Below, one piece after another: positions 1 to 12,016 of a stretch of 64,000 bases of DNA. The number at the start of each line of letters is the position of its first letter. Positions within the stretch are counted from its first letter, which is position 1. Source of the stretch: Rhizoctonia solani (Eukaryota > Basidiomycota > Agaricomycetes > Cantharellales > Ceratobasidiaceae); assembly GCF_016906535.1 (NCBI RefSeq), contig NC_057380.1:496001-560000 (forward strand). The letters are read 5' to 3'. The position numbers and the translations under genes were made by a program. The notes under the pieces are model-generated. The model was not told the origin of the DNA. It ran no database searches and worked only from the letters and a program-made list of their open reading frames with translations.

Positions 1-2009
1 TCTGGCTATGCAAGTATGAAACTCCGCTAGCAATTCGGGCGCACTAGTGATGTCAAATTCAGATCATTCATCATCACAATGTAAGTGAGCCCTCGTACCA
101 GCCAGTAGCGATCAAACCGAGGATGTCGAGAAAGAAATTGATTGACATTCCCATTGCCCATCCAAGGCGAGATCATAGCAATTTGGTTGCGATATAAAGC
201 AACCCCATTCAGTTCCAGAATGTTGGGATGCCTGCACTTGGACCACACATAAAGTTCATGGGCAGCACGCTACGAGAAAATAAAATAAGGAAACATATTC
301 TGGCGCTCAAATAACTAGGTATCACACCTTTAAATCCTTACGAGATTCTTCGGTGGTGTGGACAACAAGTCTAAGACACTTGATGCCAACATGAGTCCCA
401 TGATGAAGTGTCCCTCGATAGACATCACCAAAGCCACCTGTTGATACTGGGAATAGGCCCGACCTAGACAAGTTAAGCTGCTCTGTAATATCCTCACAGC
501 CATGATCCCCAAGATGTTTGATTATCTCATCGCTGGGCTAGCTAAGGTGTTATTATATTGAAAAATCAATCATAATCGAAACCTCACCATTTCAGCACTA
601 ATTGTGGCTGGCAAGACATTATTCGGCTTTGGGGTATCCTAGGGTATTGAAAACCTGCATCAGTAAATAAAACAAACCGCAACTTTGATTGATCATGCCT
701 CTTTCCTATCTCTTTTAGAGGTTTATTATTACAATTTTATTGGAATATAAGTTGAGTGCAAGTCCGGAAGAACCAACCGGCGCATAATTTCCCGCCTCCA
801 CCATTTGAAAGAAAGCTATAGACAAAGGTGCGGATCTGTGATTAAGTATTTCAAAGTGAGTGAAAGGAGTACACACAAATGATTCCTGCGGCATTGATTC
901 CACCGGAGGTTTATTCGGCGCTACCTGCAATAGCAGGCTACTTGCATTTGCAAAAACCTCCGACACACCTTGCCGGGTCTTTGCCGAACACTCATGATAC
1001 GCGTGCGCACCTGTATAATGGATTTTTTGGACAGAGTTTTCGTGGGATGATTGAGCGTAGAGGCCAGTAGTTAATTGCCGCGTCTATACCAATCTTTTCT
1101 GCTACTCTCCTCCCTTCACCATAGGGCACTATCCGATAGCCGCGGCGCGAAGTAGTTATGTCTGCCTTGCACCCAACAAGCATTATAGGAACTGATTCTG
1201 GAAGAAAATGCCGAATTTCGGGTAGCCACTATGTCTCACCCAGATCATTCTATCTATAAAAAGGTGGTTGAGTATGTGGAGCTAACCTTTTCGAGTATAT
1301 TCTCTAGCGAGTCAAGGTTTGAGATATCGAAGACTACTATGACCAGATCCCGGCCCGAGTACGACAGAGGCCGAAGACTATCATAATCACCCAGCCCGCT
1401 ACGAATGTATGCATAGTGACGTTAGAGCCCCGATTGAATAAGGTTCATCCAGAAATGTGATATGAGAGTCGAGCACTAAAACTCACGAAACATCATATAG
1501 CTCCAGGTTTATTGTTATGTCAGAATAATTGAGCTTGGTCTTGTATGTCTCAAATACGGCTGTAAGTACATGAGACAGAAGCATCGTATTGATAATTCTT
1601 ATGAGCATAGCTATATTGTCTTCTGGCCTACCAATATAATGTACTTACTTGGCTTTATTCGATCGTACATTGGTTCAAGTTGAATTAGCACCCAAAGAAG
1701 CGAAGGAATATCGGGCCGATGAACACAGTGCCCAAGAGTAACGTTCTTACCACATCATATTCCGGAAAAGTAACTGAAACAAGGACGCTGGCAAGGGCAG
1801 TTTTCCCTGATTCAGGCGTCATTAATGCGGAACCAATCAAGTTTAATACAATTCCCTACCAGCCGCACCATCCCCAACGAGAACAATCGACTTGGAAATC
1901 TATAACGACAATGGAATATTCAACACAACAGTGGAAAGAGTTAAACGTGTGCCAGTGTCAGGAGCTGATAGCTGTATACTAATCGACCTACTGATTTCTT
2001 GCCTAGCAT
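1..2009 (-). CDS. Rho-type GTPase fused in frame to a protein kinase (3' end outside the window)
   Basis: Exons (complement): 1992-2009, 1860-1899, 1751-1806, 1649-1652, 1487-1559, 1287-1398, 1090-1228, 733-1010, 588-638, 328-537, 99-269, <1-43. Every junction is in phase with GT-AG ends. Residues 1-~165 are a Rho-family GTPase: P-loop GDGAAGKT (15-22), switch I PTVFETY (39-45), then DVSGLGDYD, LVGCKAD and ECSAKT. The Rho insert helix is shortened and no CAAX box follows. The frame stays open through a linker (about 165-257) into a TKL-like kinase with Gly-loop GGFGDVYRG (291-299), Lys in VGIK (310), HPNILELNG and YLHS; the catalytic loop lies beyond position 1. The Gln that drives GTP hydrolysis in Rho (DTAGQE) is Leu66 here. 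An alternative is two adjacent genes, the kinase starting at an in-frame Met near 806; the shared open frame and missing CAAX favour fusion. Confidence 0.75.
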
Positions 2010-3375
2010 AGATTAAACCGATCGAGTGAACCAAGTATTTAAAGATACCGAAGGTAGAGTAGGGAATGAGTGTAGAGCCAGGTTAAAGGGCAAAAAAAAG
2101 CCTGATCTCTGTTGGTTGCTGATTTAGCCACCGCCAAACGCTACGGGCGAGAGGAGGATACGAGGCCTCGGCACAGGCACTGTGCGTGGTCAGATTACAT
2201 AAACAAGCTCAGGAAGGTACAGATAGACGCCAATATGCGTTTATTGTTATCTACCTTGTTCATGTGGCGATAGGTTGACTAATGAATCGGTCTGGTGATT
2301 GATAGGAAGAGCACGCTTAGTTTACTGTAGAAGACATGTTGCCTCTTGTAGTAATGTATTTGGTAATAGTGTCCTCAATTCATCAAGTGGAATCCATTAT
2401 AGGTTTATTATCCAACGCTCTAGGCGTTTTTCCCAATGGGGGTATCAACTCAAGTGGAACAGCTACTAGTAAACTGTCTGTTACTCCAAGAAGTCTTGGC
2501 TTCCGACCCCCAAATTACGAGGTGATCAATGCCTTCCATTACAAGCCGCGATCAACTTTAAACCAACCAAGCTGCCCGTCAGTCCACAACCACCCTTGGA
2601 TCCTCCAAGTATCAAACCCGAATTAGTCACTCGCCATCCTCTTATTTGCGGTTTCCTTTGTGCATGAAAACATTACATCAAGGCTCAATGTATGCGCGGG
2701 ACCATGTAGCCAGGCACGCCGACTTGAAGCCGGCCACGTGCGACTCGGCATTCGCGCCATCAAGCGCAAGAATGACTCGAGTTGATGGCTAACCAAAAAG
2801 GATAAAAATACATGGACTGTGCGAGTGGCGTTTTTCTCCCTCTTTCTACCCTCCCGATGTGTGTATTCGCTATAATCCGTAGGCGATGCTGAATTTGAAT
2901 AGGGTCTTGTTTCGTGGTTTGTGGTTTGTGGTTTGTGGTCCGTGGTCGTCTTTGAGTCGGCCCATTTGGATCCGCTCTCGATTTGAGTCTTGCTGTTCTC
3001 GTTACAGTCGACTTTAGAGCTATTCAATCCTTGGGAATTCGTTTCGAATCGATATAATTTCGGTTTGCTAGACTGCTCTTCATAGTCCAAACCGTTCTTG
3101 TGCTCACTTGCGCGACCCACCAAATTCCGATATAGATTCTTTAAGCCCCTAGGACGAAAAGAGGGTGCTCTCTATGCATCCAATCACACGTTCAACCCCC
3201 ACACTCCAGTCACACAACCACGAGGAAAAGTACAAAAAATTACATTTCAAAGCGTACACATCCATACGAATAAACAACTCGGGCGCGCCTTTCCTCCCAA
3301 CCACCCGCAGGGCGCCCTACAACAAACAACCAACAAACATCACACATACACACAAGCGCACGGGTGCACCCAAGT
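2010..3375. other. Spacer, no supported gene
   Basis: Open frames exist on both strands (for example 2336-2626 + and 2623-3123 -), but none shows a recognisable domain or exon structure. A short degenerate tandem repeat of a gtggttt unit lies at about 2919-2946. The left part should hold the promoter of the GTPase-kinase gene and the right part the 3' region of the nucleoside transporter. Confidence 0.4.
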
Positions 3376-5591
3376 CTATACGAGCATACCAGCGATCGCC
3401 GCGGTCTGTAAAGTGGACAAGAACCCGCAGATCATGGCGCTCGGTGCGACGCGGGCGATGACTTTTCCTCGCGACGGAGCGAGCGCGGATAAGACGCCGA
3501 TTTGGATTCCGAGCGAACCTGGGTGGGCGGATGCGTCAGCGTGTGCGCGTCTGTATTTAAAACCCAGACGAGATGAGAAGAACCATGAGGGGGGTGAATT
3601 GGGAAGTAGGATCGACGACGGGGGAGTTGGAGCCCCGCGCTAAAGATCCCCGAACGAGCTCGGCCCAACTCGAGTCGAGTGCTTGGCCGAACTCGTTCGG
3701 TCATCCGCCTCCCCAGAGCTACAGTGATCGAGGATAACTGTTCCTATCCCACAACCCCGGTACGACGCGTACGATCGTCACGGGTCGATCCCCCGCACAC
3801 GACACGATTCATTTGACCCCGGATTCATGGTCCAAACCCAACCCCCCATGCCATTTCAAATCAAAAGTATCCAACTTGCAACTCACCCAAGTTTGCAAAC
3901 CCGCACAGTCCATAGCTCGCGATGGTGTAACCACGCTGAGAAAACGGATTAAGGGCATCTTGTTCTTTGAGCGCTTGATAGGCGACAAACTCGTTGGCCA
4001 CCAACTTGGTCGCGAACAGCCTGGCCACCCTGAGGAGCTCGTTCCTGGGTACACCGATGAGGAACGTGATAGGGTAGAACAAGTACCCGAAGATCAAGTC
4101 GAGGGTCAAATGGTGGATACCGAACCCCTTGCCAACCCAGATGAGCAGGCCGTCGATGGTATAGACGAGAGCGAGCACGGTGAGGACGTTGCACAGGATC
4201 TGGCCGGCAACGATAAGACCGAACAGGGCGCCCTTGGAAAAGGCGTGGAGCGCATTGGCCGGTCGTCCGTGCTTGTCTTCCGCGCCTTGGTCGATGATGA
4301 CCTGGCCCCTCGTGATCGGCTCCTCGGTCTCTGGGATGCGAAGCTTGGAGATGGCGATCGAGGCCGGGATGGACATGACGGACGAGGTGACGAGGTTTTG
4401 GCCGGGGACACCCATGTTGACGTAGGCGGCAAAGACGGAGCCGGCGATGGTGGAGAACCCGGAAGTCATGGACAGGTGGATCTCGGATTCGGTCATGAGG
4501 TCGACAAAGGGTCGGACGAGACATGCGCTCTCGCCCTGTCCGATCCAGGGCGAGGCGGCGGCGACAACGGCTTCGGCACCCGAAACGTTCATGGTCTTGA
4601 AGAAGAACCAGGCAAACTGCTTGATGAGCCATTGCATGACGCCGAGGTAGTAGAGCATCTGGACAAAGGCAATGAAGAAGATGATGGCGCCGAGTGTGTT
4701 GACAAAGAACCAGTGTTTGGCTGTAACTTCGGGGTCAAAGAAGAATCCGGCTGCTGGACCGGCCTGATCCAAAAAGTCGGCGGCAAGTTGGGCGACCCAG
4801 AGGAAGATTTTGAAGCCAGCATCGGTTTTGAGGACAAAGAGTGCGATGGCTTGTTGCATGAACAGGCCCACGATCACGGTTGGCCTGGGTGTAGGTGAGT
4901 ACAAATTCATACACATCTAGACACAGCTACTTACCAAGGAACCTGGGAGCGGTGCTTAGAGGACAGCCAGAATCCGCATGTGAACACAAAGAGACCAAAG
5001 ACAGAGATGGCTCGGTCACCGTATCCCGTTCCTTCAGGCAGAGGGAAGCCAAATGCAGAGCCAAAGACGATGCCGAGGAGAGCAAGCCATCCCATGGCAA
5101 GTCGGGCACGATACGAGATCGCAAAGAACGGACCGGAAATGAGCGGCTGCCATACGGCCTCGACCGGACGAGTAACGACGCTATTCGGGATGAACCTGAA
5201 CGCAATAATGAGGATAAAGAACCATGCCCAAAATGTCTGTACGATCCTAATGGGAAAAAAATAATCAACATTTGGAGCAGAATTTAAATTTGATGACGCA
5301 CCATCGGTGTCGAGTGGCCTCCAAGACCGTCGAGGATATCCACCAGCCGAGGATGACGAGGGCTACACTAGTGAGGATGTAGGGCCGGTACTTGGCATAC
5401 CTGGCTCTGCGCTCTTCACGCTTGCGCTCGGCCTCGTCGTTGTCGTGAGCAATCACGTGCTTGACATCGTGATGCTTGTCGTGGGAGATAGAGCCCGACT
5501 CGACCTCCAAGTCCCGCTTCTCGTCGGTGACCGAGTTGCGTTTCCCCTCAGGCTCAACACCTGCAATCTCGTAGAGGCCTGGCTGGTTCAT
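3376..5591 (-). CDS. Concentrative nucleoside transporter (CNT family)
   Basis: Exons (complement): 5302-5591, 4935-5246, 3887-4884, 3376-3518; 580 aa. The family takes up nucleosides with H+ or Na+ across the plasma membrane. The first ~75 residues are a polar, charged cytosolic tail rich in Asp, His and Glu, followed by many hydrophobic segments. Family signatures are seen: [18 protein letters not shown] near 165, the gate motif [11 protein letters not shown] near 316, [20 protein letters not shown], and [17 protein letters not shown] across the last junction. The final exon ([16 protein letters not shown]...[11 protein letters not shown]) restores the complete family C-terminus. The last intron is 368 nt against about 50-55 nt for the others and contains an inverted repeat. 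Reading into it stops after a few codons and would give a shortened transporter. Confidence 0.93.
3650..3700. repeat. Imperfect inverted repeat inside the long CNT intron
   Basis: The outer arms ccgaacgag and ctcgttcgg are exact reverse complements. The complementarity continues inwards with few mismatches (tcggcc / ggccga) to a centre at ctcgagtcgag, so the 51-nt stretch can fold into a long hairpin. It lies wholly within the 3519-3886 intron. Confidence 0.7.
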
Positions 5592-8501
5592 GGTTCTGCT
5601 CTACTCGCCCACCTTCTCCGCAGTGTCAAATGATTATATACCTAGCCGATATCTCATTTACATCCGCTCCGCCATTTCCACATGTATCTTCCGATTATGG
5701 AACCGGCTAATCTCTCCCGGTTGGGCGTGTCCATGTGGAGACTTGTATCCCCGCATGAATTCGGTCTGCCCATATCCAACCATATCCTTCGCTTTGCTGC
5801 TTCTCAGGCACACGACGCTCCATGCTCCCAATCCTATACCCTCGTGAATATACATCTATTGTCTAGGCACTTGCCCAAGGCACCGCTCGCTCTTGTCCAC
5901 ATGTTTCGGCTCGTTTGCCAGTTATCTCCTCCCCTGCTCCCTTGCCCCCGACCTTCTAATTGGCCGATCATCATCCTCCCCACATAGATAAGACAAACTT
6001 GCCTATCACCGGAGATAACCCTGCGTTTGTTTATTTTTCCCTCTGATGCGCTCGTTTCAACTATACGCCAATCACAGTAACCTACCCGGGGAGACAATTC
6101 AAAGATGGGTTGTTTTCTCTGCCGCACTCTCAAAACACACACGCAATACCCTCGGCCGCAGCTACCTTGGACCAAAATGCATATGGCGCCTGTTAGTGTA
6201 GATGGGCGCTCTGCACGAACCCACAAGTAATGCTTCCTAATGATGGATCCCTTGATAGCAAGTGCAGTACACTGGGTTCTTCCCAACGCCACACCCACAC
6301 TTTGAGATTCCCGAGCCAATTCAGTAGAGTTCAAAGAACGAGGGAAAAGGACGTTTGGAGTTTCCCGGTGCGATGTGGTTGGAGTGCTGACCCGGCGCGT
6401 CATTCGGCCGGTGACGCATTCGAGACGATTACTATGGCTTGATTCATAATCTCCTTCTTTCCGACTTTTGTCTCGCTTTTTTTTGTCCGGGTGGAGCTAT
6501 GCGTGATTCTCTAGATTCAATCGACAAGGTTTCGAGGTTGTGCTTCATCACTGATATATTCACGTCCTCGGGCGCTCTTGGGTAGCTGTTCTGTATCCCT
6601 CGACCTCGCCTGGTCACCCCCTGATGCGTTTCGCCACCCTATACCACCCAGGTATCATTCGGACATAGGTTAACCCCTATCATTCTCGACCGAGCCGACT
6701 TGATGTGGTACTTTCAGAACCAACGTGGTCGAGTATTTTTGGATGAACGCACCGAGAAAGTAATGACGAAACGTAAAGACCCACAGTTTCTTATTCGTTT
6801 GTGCCAGGAACCCCAGAACCCACTCGGCCTCACAAACACACCTCTTGACCGGGAGTACTCGACTCGGGGGTCTGGACGGTAGACTTTGATTCCGATGCTC
6901 ATGTATTCTGATTCGTCGAGTACTCGAACACATCCTTTCTTCGTCGCTCCTGTTTTCGCCAATTTCGTAGCCCAATACCCTCGACTATTTAATCGTATGT
7001 GAGGAATAACGACATTGTGCTGGTGTAATTTACCCGAATAACATAAAAATGAATGATGTTTTCATATGGAACCCCTGAGCTTGTTGCCAAATGAAGGATG
7101 ACCACTGGTACTGTATAGGTAATCTTGAGCTTAGCTAACCCGCGCTCCAAACTTACTTAACCTAGATGAATATGGCAAGCCAAGCCCGTGCATTCGCTTA
7201 GTGGGTTGGAGCGGGGTTAAGCGACGATAGCGGTTTGCTCGGTCTTTTGAGCGCCAGCGAGTAAAGATAGATGATTATGCCCTTTAGATTGGATCCGATG
7301 CAGGACGGCAACCCTCCCCTCTCTATAATATGGTTGATTTACGAGTCTTTAGTTAATGAACGTTGATTTCGTATGTTGCTGACATGGTCTGGAGCAAGGC
7401 AGGTCATTTATTTGTCCAATGGTTGGGGTCAAGGGATTGTATATTAATTTTTGATGAGTTGGGATATATCTCGCACTATACACTTGAGAACCAAGTGGCT
7501 GGAGATAGCCACTCCATCGATCCGACGAGATGTTAAACCTTGATTGGCAACTCGAGCGGTTGGCTCACCCTCGATGCTAATGCCCCTTTTAATAAGCCGA
7601 TATTTGAGCGATTGATATGTAGTTTAAATCACATCGACGAGTTTATGCGTAACAGGGGCTGCGGATCGGAGCCTCTAGAGACGCACGAGCCCAGACTTAG
7701 GTATAGGGTCTGCGCAAGGATTCGGGTGGCTGGTCACGTGACCATCGGTCATGCTTGTTCGTCTAGACTTCCACAGTGTATTCAACTCATCATCGCACTT
7801 TTATTTCGTCTTTCCCACCGACCAGCCCATCCGCTCACGTTTACTTCTTTTCTCTCGAATCCTTGCTACACTTGGGGTACTCTCGCACATTTCACTTATC
7901 GTCAGACCTGGCTACCCGCCCGCGAGTTCTGCTCGCGTCCGGTGCCCCGGCTTTCATCTGCGCACTCCGTGCCAGATCCCCCGCCCATAGTGGTGCCTGA
8001 CAACAACAATATATGTACTTATTTATATATTTATATTCGCTCCTACTCATATGCTATTATGTTGAATGTACTGAGCTACTGAAGCCCAAGTTTCAAAATT
8101 CTCTCTCTTACCCACACAAGTAAAGAGGGCAATCGTTTATCTTTGATGGTTTCCTAGTCAATATTTACTGAGCGCGAATTTTTGTGATCTAATAGCAGTC
8201 GAATGCCATATGAGGTTGCTTTGCCTTGCCTTGCTTTATCGGTGCTCCACCCCAGCAAGCACCTCAAAAACTTAGTCAATCTAAAATACGGCTTTAAATC
8301 CAGAGCTTTCTGAAGCAAAGTAGAACCTTCTGATCTCTGACTCCCTTGATGGGTCATTCGGGTCAACTCGGGAGCAGAGACGAATTCTACAGAGTGTATG
8401 CATCACAGCACAGTTCAATTTGAAATAGCGCATCACCTGGGAATTTGAAAAGGGTTGTGTGGCTCCCCCAAACCACAGCCCCCATCTCGTCCAACTTACC
8501 A
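5592..8501. other. Long spacer, no supported gene
   Basis: Pyrimidine-rich sequence upstream of the nucleoside transporter (5592 to about 6500), then AT-rich sequence. Open frames such as 5834-6403 (-) and 7540-8082 (+) show no domain, no neighbouring in-phase exons and low-complexity composition, so I do not call them genes. The region should hold the promoter of the transporter and, at the right, that of the first BTB gene. Confidence 0.4.
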
Positions 8502-9575
8502 ATGGGCAATACTGTTAGCACTCATCTTGAACCGATCGATGTCAATAGCAAACTTTGGAAAGACAGGTGGGTTTTAGATAGGACTAGATTATATAGTTTC
8601 TAGAGGTAAATCTTGTACTTTACGGTGGCAACTCTCCAGGTGCTTTGAGGATAAGCCAATAGTCGACTCTGAGTATTTCTTTCCGGATGGGAATATTATT
8701 GTTCTTGTAAGCTGTCAATTTTTGCTAAATAGATATCACATGCATAGTTGATCATTGACTTGGTCGCTTTTACCTTTCTTTGATCAAGGTTCAAAATACC
8801 GCTTTTCAGCTCTACTGTGGCATGTTACGAATGCATTCCGAGCTGTTTTGCACTACTGAAGAAAACGCGGTTACAATCAAAGGTCCCGTAAGTGCTGAAG
8901 TGTTCGGAGTTTTATGTCAATTCATATTCCCGAGGTGCCTGTTCACTTCGCCTAAATTTCATTTGCCACTCACTTCTGGATTCTAGGGAGGTGGGCATGA
9001 TCCCAATTATTCACCCCGGGGATATTAAGAAATGGGGTCCAATTATTAACGGTACGGTGGAGCTGGGTATGCAAGGCGCTCGGAAGTATATCTTGAACAA
9101 ACTCGCTGAAGATAAAGCTGTGGTTACAGCTAACGCCTCTGTGTTTTTATCTTGGATCCAAGATTCAGACAAAGGGCTCGAAGGACTATTGCTTGAATGC
9201 ATTCAGGTCCTGGCATATCGGCAATCTCCCCTCTCTCATGATGAAGCGAGGAATCTCTCTAGTCAGAGAACCAATATGGTTGCACTAGCTCGCGAGCGAG
9301 TCCGGTCGTTATTTTATAACCCCAATTATTGGAGGGTTCGAATTCCCAGTACACTCTGTTGCGCGACAGCACATCACTGTTCGGATGGGATATTCTGGGC
9401 AATGAACGCACAAATGACCTATACCAAGCCGATTAAACCAAGCCCCGAGCCAGCCAGTCTATTCCAGGTAGTTGTGGACACCATGTGTACTGCATGCAGG
9501 GGAAGGTACGCGGGGTCAATCAAGCAGCATGCTAACCTGGAAATAAAGAGATGTCTCGAACTATCTCATGTGTAG
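8502..9575 (+). CDS. BTB/POZ domain protein, array copy 1
   Basis: Exons 8502-8566, 8640-8706, 8789-8934, 8987-9575; 288 aa. The BTB fold is shown by EYFFPDGNIIVL, then QNTAFQLYCGMLRMHSELF and AEVFGVLCQFIFPR. A helical BACK-like region follows (WGPIINGTVELGMQGARKYI...LLLECIQVLAYRQSPLS). The C-terminus carries the Cys pattern shared by the array (LCCATAHHC, then CTAC, then RC). This copy differs from the others: the middle BTB exon is 146 rather than 188 nt, and an extra upstream exon is needed to reach a Met, so the start is the least certain part. BTB proteins of this kind probably act as adaptors in protein-protein contacts; no substrate can be named. Confidence 0.7.
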
Positions 9576-10514
9576 AGTAACATCGTTCTCCGAAATTACG
9601 TTTCAGTTGACAAACTTGACAAATAAGCAATCGGTTTTGCGGCTTGTATTAGCATTATCTTCGATTTGTTTTCATGTATATGCGACGCAGTCAATATACC
9701 TATATTTTGCGTGTGCAAAAGCAAAATCAAGCAATTTTGAACATCTCTACCCGTTTATACACCCTGATCCAAGGTATCAGGTACACCTCCTGCCTTATAC
9801 GACTCGTGGTAACCCTGTATTGGTTTAGGTTAGCATTAGCTGAGAGTTTCCGCCGATTGGGGGCGGAGATGTTCAACGTGCTATCTACCAACCTGAGTCT
9901 ATGTATACCATGTCTTCCAACGGCTGAAATCAAATTTACAGGACTTACGTGTGGCATTTCGAGCATAAAGCTCATATAAACCTGCCTATACAGTGCCGGA
10001 AAGGGGCCTTTCGGAAGAGGTGATTTGCCCAACGCTGCTGGACCCAGGTTATGATTTCACTTTTAAGTTCTGCAGGGCTATATTGCAAACAAATATCCAC
10101 TCCACCCAAGCACAAGCATTAAAGATATGTTAATTTGCAGCGTAATGTAAATGATTTTGAGCTTGTGCTAAGATATCAGATGCCTAGAACACGGGAAGTC
10201 TTAGACGAAAGAAAGACAACCGATTACCTTGTAAAGAGTACATGGTGGCGTTGAATAAACATTAACATACAGCAAAACATGCGGCTCGCGAACTTACTTT
10301 TTTGACGACCATCAAGGTCGAGATCCTACATAAATGTACGTATTTGTACAATTTTATTACGCCGCCTCTCACATATACAAAGCATTCCCTATTTTCGACA
10401 CGGCGAAGTCGCTCCGATTGGCTCACTATAAAGGAAGTCGCTTATTGGGTGGCTACGTGGCAATAACAACCCCCCTATCGTACGAGAATCGGAATCTTAT
10501 CATTATCGAGAACC
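9576..10514. other. Spacer between BTB copies 1 and 2
   Basis: AT-rich, with short unsupported open frames on both strands. The proximal part is probably the 3' UTR of copy 1 and the part before 10515 the promoter of copy 2. I see no repeat or RNA gene. Confidence 0.4.
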
Positions 10515-11511
10515 ATGTCGGAGGTCATTGTATGGTCCGCCGACTATCACTACCCGCGCGGGGATTTAGTACTACAAGTGAGTGATCTCTCTCAGCTCAC
10601 TAGCTATCATTTACCCAACTACAGATCAATTATTCAGGTCGGGCACACCTTGTTCAAACTACATAGGGATATTTTATCAACGCACTCCAACTTCTTTCAG
10701 GACATGTTTCGTAGTGCATCAAGCAACGGAGAAGAGGGCGAGTCTGACGGTTGCCCATTGAAAATATCTCAAGACCTTTGCTCTGCTGAGAGTTTTACTG
10801 TCCTTTGCGCGCTATTGTACCCAAAGTAAGTCTTTTTGTGATTTTATGAACTCCTATAGTTGTTCACGATCTCGTAGGAAAATAGGCGTTCTTCCCCCTG
10901 TTCTTGTCAGCGAACTCGATATTTGGGCACCGGCTCTCAAAGCAACACAGGCTCTACAAATGGACGGTGCCCGAGAGTACATTCTATCACAGTTCGAAGT
11001 GGATAGGATGAATATTCCCGCCGTGGCGGCAAGATTACTCGGTATCATCATCAATTACGAAGAAACTTCCGATACTCTCAAGCTTGAGTGTATTCACTCG
11101 CTTATCATTCGCCGGGGGCCTATCCTTGCACTTGAAGCTCACATGCTAGGTTCAGACACCATGGCGCACATTTCGACGATCCGCGACCGCGTCCGAACGC
11201 TGGCAGCATCTCGCTCGTGGGTGGCAATTCCCAGACACCCCCTCTGTAAAGGCGAACTAGAAAGCTCATGTCAATTCGCTATACATGCCGGAGTTATAGC
11301 TAACTTGAGGATGGACCCAGTCAAGTTATCCTCGGACACTCAAGATGATTTTATGCTCAGTATATTTGATGTACCGAGAGACGAGCGTGTTTGTCGTCAT
11401 TGTGACTCGGTGAGGATGGAACTAGCATGTACTGGAATCGGGGGAGTTGGATTGTATGAAGAGATTCGACGATGTGCTGCGGGCTTGAAGCTACTGAAAG
11501 GCGGGGATTGA
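10515..11511 (+). CDS. BTB/POZ domain protein, array copy 2
   Basis: Exons 10515-10577, 10638-10825, 10878-11511; 294 aa. The start exon encodes YHYPRGDLVLQ. The 188-nt exon 2 encodes the BTB core (VGHTLFKLHRDILSTHSNFF, then SQDLCSAESFTVLCALLYPK). Exon 3 begins KIGVLPPVLVSELDIWAPAL and contains a helical region with LKLECIHSLIIRRGPI and IRDRVRTL. The C-terminal Cys/His block is RHPLCKGELESSC, then VCRHCDSVR and RRC. The gene lies in direct repeat with copies 1, 3, 4 and 6, with the same intron positions and phases, which indicates tandem duplication. Confidence 0.88.
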
Positions 11512-12016
11512 GTAAATTTCTGATTCAGGGTAGATAGGAGCAATTTAGCTATCTGATTTCAAGGTCAGCTCACATATGGGAACTAGGGTAACGCTTAGGA
11601 CATGAATTCCTGGCCTTATGGCATCGTTGCCTGTATCTAAGTAAAAAAAAACAATGGAATGGTGAAAAGGTGTGATTTTTCTCCAGAAAAAGCTGATAAT
11701 CGATACCGGGGACATTACCATATATTAATACCACGCACAGGTTGCGTTCCATGGCGCTAAACCCGTTTCCCATATTTATCAGGTGGCAAATCGCATTCAA
11801 GTGGCTGCCTTGCTCTCTACGTCCCCACCCTCGTCTATAGGAACACTCTAAGAATCTGAACCATCTCTCTCTTGTCTCAGAGTTTCTTTCACTGGGTTAA
11901 AAACGTCCGTGCCAGTACGTCGTTTGGTACACCAAGTCCGTTTGCCATCGAAACGTTGACTGATCACGATATCCTATATTTTATTCAGAACGAGATTAAG
12001 CCTTAAACCAAAGGAT
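11512..12016. other. Spacer between BTB copies 2 and 3
   Basis: AT-rich intergenic DNA with no supported open frame; expected to hold the 3' end of copy 2 and the promoter of copy 3. Confidence 0.4.

Noticed and set aside
2623..3123. 166-codon open frame on the minus strand
   Set aside because: Polar low-complexity translation including a repeat-derived stretch, no homologue recognised and no exon context.
3813..4898. 361-codon open frame on the plus strand
   Set aside because: It is antisense to the large exon of the nucleoside transporter, whose sequence matches its family throughout; the plus-strand translation is a charged, low-complexity shadow.
7540..8082. 180-codon open frame on the plus strand
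   Set aside because: Low-complexity, ends in AT-rich repeats encoding Tyr/Ile runs, no domain or introns.
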